A stretch of DNA of 9,549 nucleotides from Treponema sp. UBA4232 (GTDB lineage Bacteria; Spirochaetota; Spirochaetia; Treponematales; Treponemataceae). Made by a program: the position numbers and the translations under genes. Below the pieces are notes generated by a model. That model was not told the origin of the DNA. It did not search any database and was given only the letters and a program-made list of their open reading frames with translations. Within the stretch, counting starts at the first letter, position 1, and every line of letters starts with the position of its first letter. This document shows, one piece after another, positions 6,637-9,549 of the stretch. The stretch covers positions 1-9,549 of the forward strand of contig DGXM01000103.1 in NCBI GenBank assembly GCA_002396325.1, written 5' to 3'.

Positions 6637-8625
6637 TTACTTCACGCGGAGTGCTTTCTTCACACCGTCCGCAAACCTGCGCACCTCGTCATTCTTGTTA
6701 TCGCCGACCACCGACATATTGAGAATCTTAAGGCTTCCCTGCTGCACATCATAGACGCACACGCATCTTGTGCTCTGTTCACTGGTGAAAGGCACTCCAT
6801 TGTAGGGATAGGCTCCTGTCTTGAATCTCTTGTAGTTGTCGACAGAACTCTTGCTTGCCCCTGAGGGAGGCTCCATCATCGTTGCAATCTGCAGCGTGCG
6901 GAAATCGTCTCCACCGCGGTTCGTGAGGAATGTGACTCCGTTTATCATCTGTCCAAGCCCCTGCTTTTCATCGGGAGTAAACATATAGTTCAGGCACAAA
7001 TAATCATCGCCGGGCAAAGACGGAGAAAGGAGCTTCACAGGAAGACTTCCCTTCTGCTTTCCGAATGAATACTCGATGTTCTTTTTGTTCATGTCGAAAG
7101 AGCAGCCCTTGAGAATACCGTGCCGCGGGTAGACATCACCGGGAAGGGCAAGATATTCCTCCCACTGCTCGAAAGTGCCCACATAGCCGGGAACAACAAA
7201 ATCAGTGAGATATGGAATGTCGTAGTTCCATCCGTTGTAGATGTCGGAAACATCGTCCATCATAAACATTATGAACACACCGTCCGGCAGCGGAAGAGAA
7301 TACGAAAGAACCGCAACATCGGCCCAGGGCACATTCCAAAGATTTACAAGCCACTGGCGGTCCATGCAGTCGGTGAATTTGGAAGACTCAACAGGCTCTC
7401 CGAAAGAGGTGACGTTCACGACTTCCGTTCCCACAGCGCGCTTCATGGGTGAAGCCTTCAGAATGTAGTCCATGCACAGCTTGGGATTTGAAATGAGCTC
7501 CTTTTCGCTGATGCTGTCGGGCTTTTCAATGTATGCCATTGTGAGACGGAGGAATTCGGCATAGGAAACCACACCGTTGTCTTCAAGGTCATAGGTCTTC
7601 ACATCATCGGGATAATAGGCTCCCCACTTCTGGTTGTCGGCCAGACAAAGAACAAGCGGGAACGAGGGCAGAAACGACGAATAAAGAATCGGACTGTTCT
7701 TTTCGGTCTTGAGAATTGATTTGGGACCTGTGAAGCGGTATTCGTCGAAAAGCTTTCCCGAATGCTCGGCGGTGCATTTCTTCATTCCCTCCCAGACCTC
7801 TGAGCGGGTCTCTTCGATTGACTTCGGAAGGGTCACTTCGTATGAATACTGCTTGAAGAACCTCTGTCCCTCGATGTTTGGAAGAGAATAATAAATGGGG
7901 CGTTCCACGACACCTCTGTTTTCGGGTATGTTTTTCAATTCGTCAAGCGGGAGTGCATAGTTCAGGTTCTCGGTCTGATTCTTCATCGTGATGATTCCGA
8001 GCACGTCTCCATTTTTGTCAACAAGGGGACCGCCAGAGTTTCCCGGACTTGCAGCGGCTGAAAAGCGAAGCCACTTCCATTTGCCGTTCTGATCCTCGGG
8101 TGTGCGGCTTGTAAGCATTCCGTCGCGGATAACGATGCCTTCTCCCTGCGCATTTCCAACCGTAAAAATCTGGGTGTTCATACTCACATCTCTGCTTGCG
8201 TGGAGTCCTGCCCCTTTACCGGGGGTGAAATCCTTCGCAGTGAAGACAATGAAATCGCGGTCGGTGGCAAAACTCAGGATTTTGTCTATCTTGTAGATTT
8301 TTCCCTCAACATCGCGGATGTAGAAATCGTCCTCAAGAAGCTTCCCGGTAAGATCAATTACGTGTGCCGCGGTATAGAAATTGCCGTCATCCATAAGGAA
8401 AGCGGTTCCAATCGGATTGTATTTGTCTGTGCGGATTGCATACGGAAGCCTGTCGAGTGGAAGTTCCCTGTCGTATGATATGGGGTCTGTCTCTGATTTC
8501 TTAGTGACAACCTCGAAAACGGCCCCCTGAAGTTTTGATAGAGCCTCTTCCGGGAGAACCACCTGTGCGCATGCAAGTCCAGTCGCAATTACGGCCAGAA
8601 CCACCGAAAAAAAGATTTTTCTCAT
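6637..8625 (-). CDS. Secreted trypsin-like serine protease with large unknown C-terminal region
   Basis: The protein has 662 residues. Residues 1-20 form a signal peptide with probable cleavage after ACA, giving a periplasmic or exported protein. Residues about 70-235 are a trypsin/HtrA-like domain with His88 in YTAAHV, Asp124 in TDRDFIVF and Ser197 in GNSGGP, so the catalytic triad looks intact. HtrA enzymes usually continue into PDZ domains; I cannot see one. Instead about 420 residues (240-662) follow that I do not recognise. Within them, residues 346-357 (DLEDNGVVSYAE) fit an EF-hand-like calcium loop with acidic or amide residues at positions 1, 3, 5 and 12 and glycine at 6, though Glu at position 3 is unusual. 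The start has GGAG eight bases upstream. The stop lies 15 bases before exoA. Substrate and partners are unknown. Confidence 0.88.
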   Translation of the reverse strand: MRKIFFSVVLAVIATGLACAQVVLPEEALSKLQGAVFEVVTKKSETDPISYDRELPLDRLPYAIRTDKYNPIGTAFLMDDGNFYTAAHVIDLTGKLLEDDFYIRDVEGKIYKIDKILSFATDRDFIVFTAKDFTPGKGAGLHASRDVSMNTQIFTVGNAQGEGIVIRDGMLTSRTPEDQNGKWKWLRFSAAASPGNSGGPLVDKNGDVLGIITMKNQTENLNYALPLDELKNIPENRGVVERPIYYSLPNIEGQRFFKQYSYEVTLPKSIEETRSEVWEGMKKCTAEHSGKLFDEYRFTGPKSILKTEKNSPILYSSFLPSFPLVLCLADNQKWGAYYPDDVKTYDLEDNGVVSYAEFLRLTMAYIEKPDSISEKELISNPKLCMDYILKASPMKRAVGTEVVNVTSFGEPVESSKFTDCMDRQWLVNLWNVPWADVAVLSYSLPLPDGVFIMFMMDDVSDIYNGWNYDIPYLTDFVVPGYVGTFEQWEEYLALPGDVYPRHGILKGCSFDMNKKNIEYSFGKQKGSLPVKLLSPSLPGDDYLCLNYMFTPDEKQGLGQMINGVTFLTNRGGDDFRTLQIATMMEPPSGASKSSVDNYKRFKTGAYPYNGVPFTSEQSTRCVCVYDVQQGSLKILNMSVVGDNKNDEVRRFADGVKKALRVK

Positions 8626-8684
8626 AGTTTCTTCTCCATTACACGTTTTTCATGTTGACCATCACGGGTCCTGTATTGACAACA

Positions 8685-8712
8685 ATTCTAAATCTATGAA
8701 AGTTACATACAA
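8685..8712 (-). promoter_or_regulatory. Weak candidate promoter of the protease-exoA unit
   Basis: The minus strand has TAGAAT (8685-8690, five of six to the -10 consensus), with TTGTAT (8707-8712) sixteen bases upstream (three of six to the -35 consensus). It would leave a leader of about 50-60 bases before the protease ATG. A promoter is needed here because the next gene upstream is separated by a palindromic element, but this exact placement is tentative. Confidence 0.25.
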
Positions 8713-8780
8713 ATACAGAAACACGGAAGTCACTGCAATGGTAACATAAATCATGCAATAAAACAAGTACTTTCAAAGTT

Positions 8781-8931
8781 AGGGGATGTCTAATAAGTTT
8801 AATTTATGTCATTTTCGGGCTCGACCCGAAAATCTATTTATTTATAATATAAGCATTTATAGATTGCCGTAGGCGTTCCGCAGCTTCGCACAAGTACGGC
8901 AATGACATTTCAAACTTATTAGTCATCCCCT
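8781..8931. repeat. 151-base inverted-repeat element with two nested hairpins
   Basis: The ends are inverted repeats of about 31-33 bases: AGGGGATGTCTAATAAGTTT opens the left arm (8781-8813), and the right arm (8901-8931) reads AGGGGATGACTAATAAGTTT on the other strand. Both arms end in ATGTCATT. Inside are two different perfect nine-pair hairpins: ATTTTCGGG/CCCGAAAAT (8811-8819 and 8825-8833, five-base loop) and ATTGCCGTA/TACGGCAAT (8863-8871 and 8895-8903, 23-base loop). Each is followed, reading inward from its own end, by AATCTAT (8831-8837, and 8859-8865 on the opposite strand), and these copies can pair with each other. The size, terminal repeats and lack of coding capacity resemble a MITE or other dispersed palindromic repeat. 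No target-site duplication is obvious and only one copy is visible. Confidence 0.8.
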
Positions 8932-8946
8932 CCCACTTAAAATACC

Positions 8947-9549
8947 CTAATAAGACTCGCCGGGAAACCATACCCTCATCTGTGTAAGGCCTCGGTTCGC
9001 CCATGTGTAGTAGGGAACCATCCTGAGCGTGCATTTGTCAAAATCAGGCTCCCCCTTGGTATACAGGCCACCGCTGTCCTTTACCCGCACGGCATCCACG
9101 TCCAGAACGCAGGTTCCCCCAAGAAGAAGAGGATTGAAGTCTCCAGCCTTTACACTGCCCCCGCGCAGAATCGAGGCAGACAGAATCTCGCCATTATTGT
9201 CCACACCCTCGGCACAGTAGACAAGAGGTCCTCTCATAACCGAAAGACATCCTGTGAGAGCCGGCGATTTAGCCGATGCATGCACTTTGTAGGGAGCCCC
9301 ATCAAGAGTGAGTGTCAGTTTGTCTCCTTTTTCAACATCAATATAGGCGTACCCCTTTTTCACACAGTTTCCCGCATCCTTTCCGTTCTTCATAATCCTG
9401 CTGATTCCACTCCAACCCGGAATTCGGACTGCAATCTTTCCTTTTCCTTCCGAAACCTCGTAGTCCACGCTGAAAGAATAGGGATAACCCGTCCTGCAGA
9501 TTACGGAGAGTCCGTTTTCACAACTGACTTTTCCAGCCGCATAAAGATG
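8947..9549 (-). CDS. GH127 / DUF1680-type glycosidase (beta-L-arabinofuranosidase-like), C-terminal part
   Basis: About 200 residues of the C-terminal end are present; the frame is open to the last base of the window, so the gene continues beyond it. The sequence matches the beta-sandwich tail of GH127 (formerly DUF1680) proteins. It runs HLYAAGKVSCENGLSV, then TGYPYSFSVDYEV, AVRIPGW, KNGKDAGNCVKKGYAYIDVEKGD, LTGCLSVMRGPLVYCAEGVDNNG, and a C-terminal block with YYTWANRG. Characterised members release L-arabinofuranose from plant or glycoprotein glycans using a zinc-bound cysteine nucleophile. That catalytic (alpha/alpha)6 domain lies outside the window, so activity and substrate cannot be judged, and neither can the presence of a signal peptide. 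The gene stops at TAG, 15 bases before the palindromic element. Confidence 0.88.
   Translation of the reverse strand, partial: HLYAAGKVSCENGLSVICRTGYPYSFSVDYEVSEGKGKIAVRIPGWSGISRIMKNGKDAGNCVKKGYAYIDVEKGDKLTLTLDGAPYKVHASAKSPALTGCLSVMRGPLVYCAEGVDNNGEILSASILRGGSVKAGDFNPLLLGGTCVLDVDAVRVKDSGGLYTKGEPDFDKCTLRMVPYYTWANRGLTQMRVWFPGESY

Larger units (their letters stand above)
8626..8946. other. 321-base intergenic region between the glycosidase and protease genes
   Basis: No credible coding sequence was found here on either strand. The protease-proximal part (8626-8780) is AT-rich and should hold the protease promoter and leader; it includes the protease ribosome binding site (GGAG on the minus strand, eight bases before ATG 8625). 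The other half is almost filled by the inverted-repeat element at 8781-8931, which ends 15 bases before the glycosidase stop codon. Confidence 0.8.

Noticed and set aside
8781..8931. Remnant of an insertion sequence with a transposase gene
   Set aside because: The element is only 151 bases and has no coding capacity. The inverted repeats make a non-autonomous repeat more likely, and no transposase is nearby.
8834..9034. 66-codon minus-strand frame overlapping the glycosidase 3' end
   Set aside because: It is out of frame with the GH127 tail and runs into the palindromic element; there is no support for it as a gene.
9466..9468. GTG at 9468 as a start codon of the glycosidase gene
   Set aside because: The frame is open to the window edge, and the residues before the GTG continue the GH127 pattern (HLYAAGK, GYPYSFS), so this is an internal valine codon.
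1..9549. CRISPR array, toxin-antitoxin pair, phage or defence system
   Set aside because: I found no regularly spaced direct repeats, no small overlapping toxin-antitoxin pair and no nuclease or helicase defence genes; the serine protease and ExoIII are not arranged like a known defence operon.

Overview
The window looks like ordinary chromosome from a host-associated spirochaete, most likely a gut or rumen Treponema. This is an inference. It rests on the protein families present, a loose lipoprotein signal (I-S-M-S before the cysteine) of the kind spirochaetes tolerate, and compact palindromic repeats between genes. There is no rRNA, tRNA, CRISPR array, phage gene or transposase. No wholly new multi-gene system is evident. 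The least explained items are two intergenic palindromic elements and a secreted serine protease with a long unrecognised C-terminal region.

Layout. Positions 1-3320 on the + strand hold three tightly packed genes: the C-terminal half of dTDP-glucose 4,6-dehydratase (rfbB), a type-B carboxylesterase lipoprotein overlapping it by ATGA, and a standalone RlmK-type 23S rRNA methyltransferase. A three-hairpin element (3319-3437) begins in the rlmK stop codon and separates this unit from the convergent minus-strand genes.

Positions 3453-5471 on the minus strand form a coupled cluster, in transcription order: a four-helix membrane protein, a secreted LysM/M23 peptidase, and the tRNA t6A dehydratase tcdA. 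Upstream of it lies a 57-residue 2[4Fe-4S] ferredoxin gene (5543-5716). Its terminator almost touches the ribosome binding site of the membrane protein gene.

Positions 5815-8625 on the minus strand are a two-gene unit: a secreted trypsin-like serine protease followed 15 bases later by exodeoxyribonuclease III, closed by a terminator at 5775-5802. The 321-base gap 8626-8946 holds the protease leader and a 151-base inverted-repeat element. The window ends inside a GH127-type glycosidase gene (minus strand, C-terminal part only).

Functionally the window mixes housekeeping (rRNA and tRNA modification, DNA repair, ferredoxin) with envelope and carbohydrate functions (nucleotide sugar synthesis, secreted esterase, cell-wall peptidase, arabinofuranosidase-like enzyme). 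The last group fits an organism living on plant polysaccharide, but the genes do not form one clear pathway.
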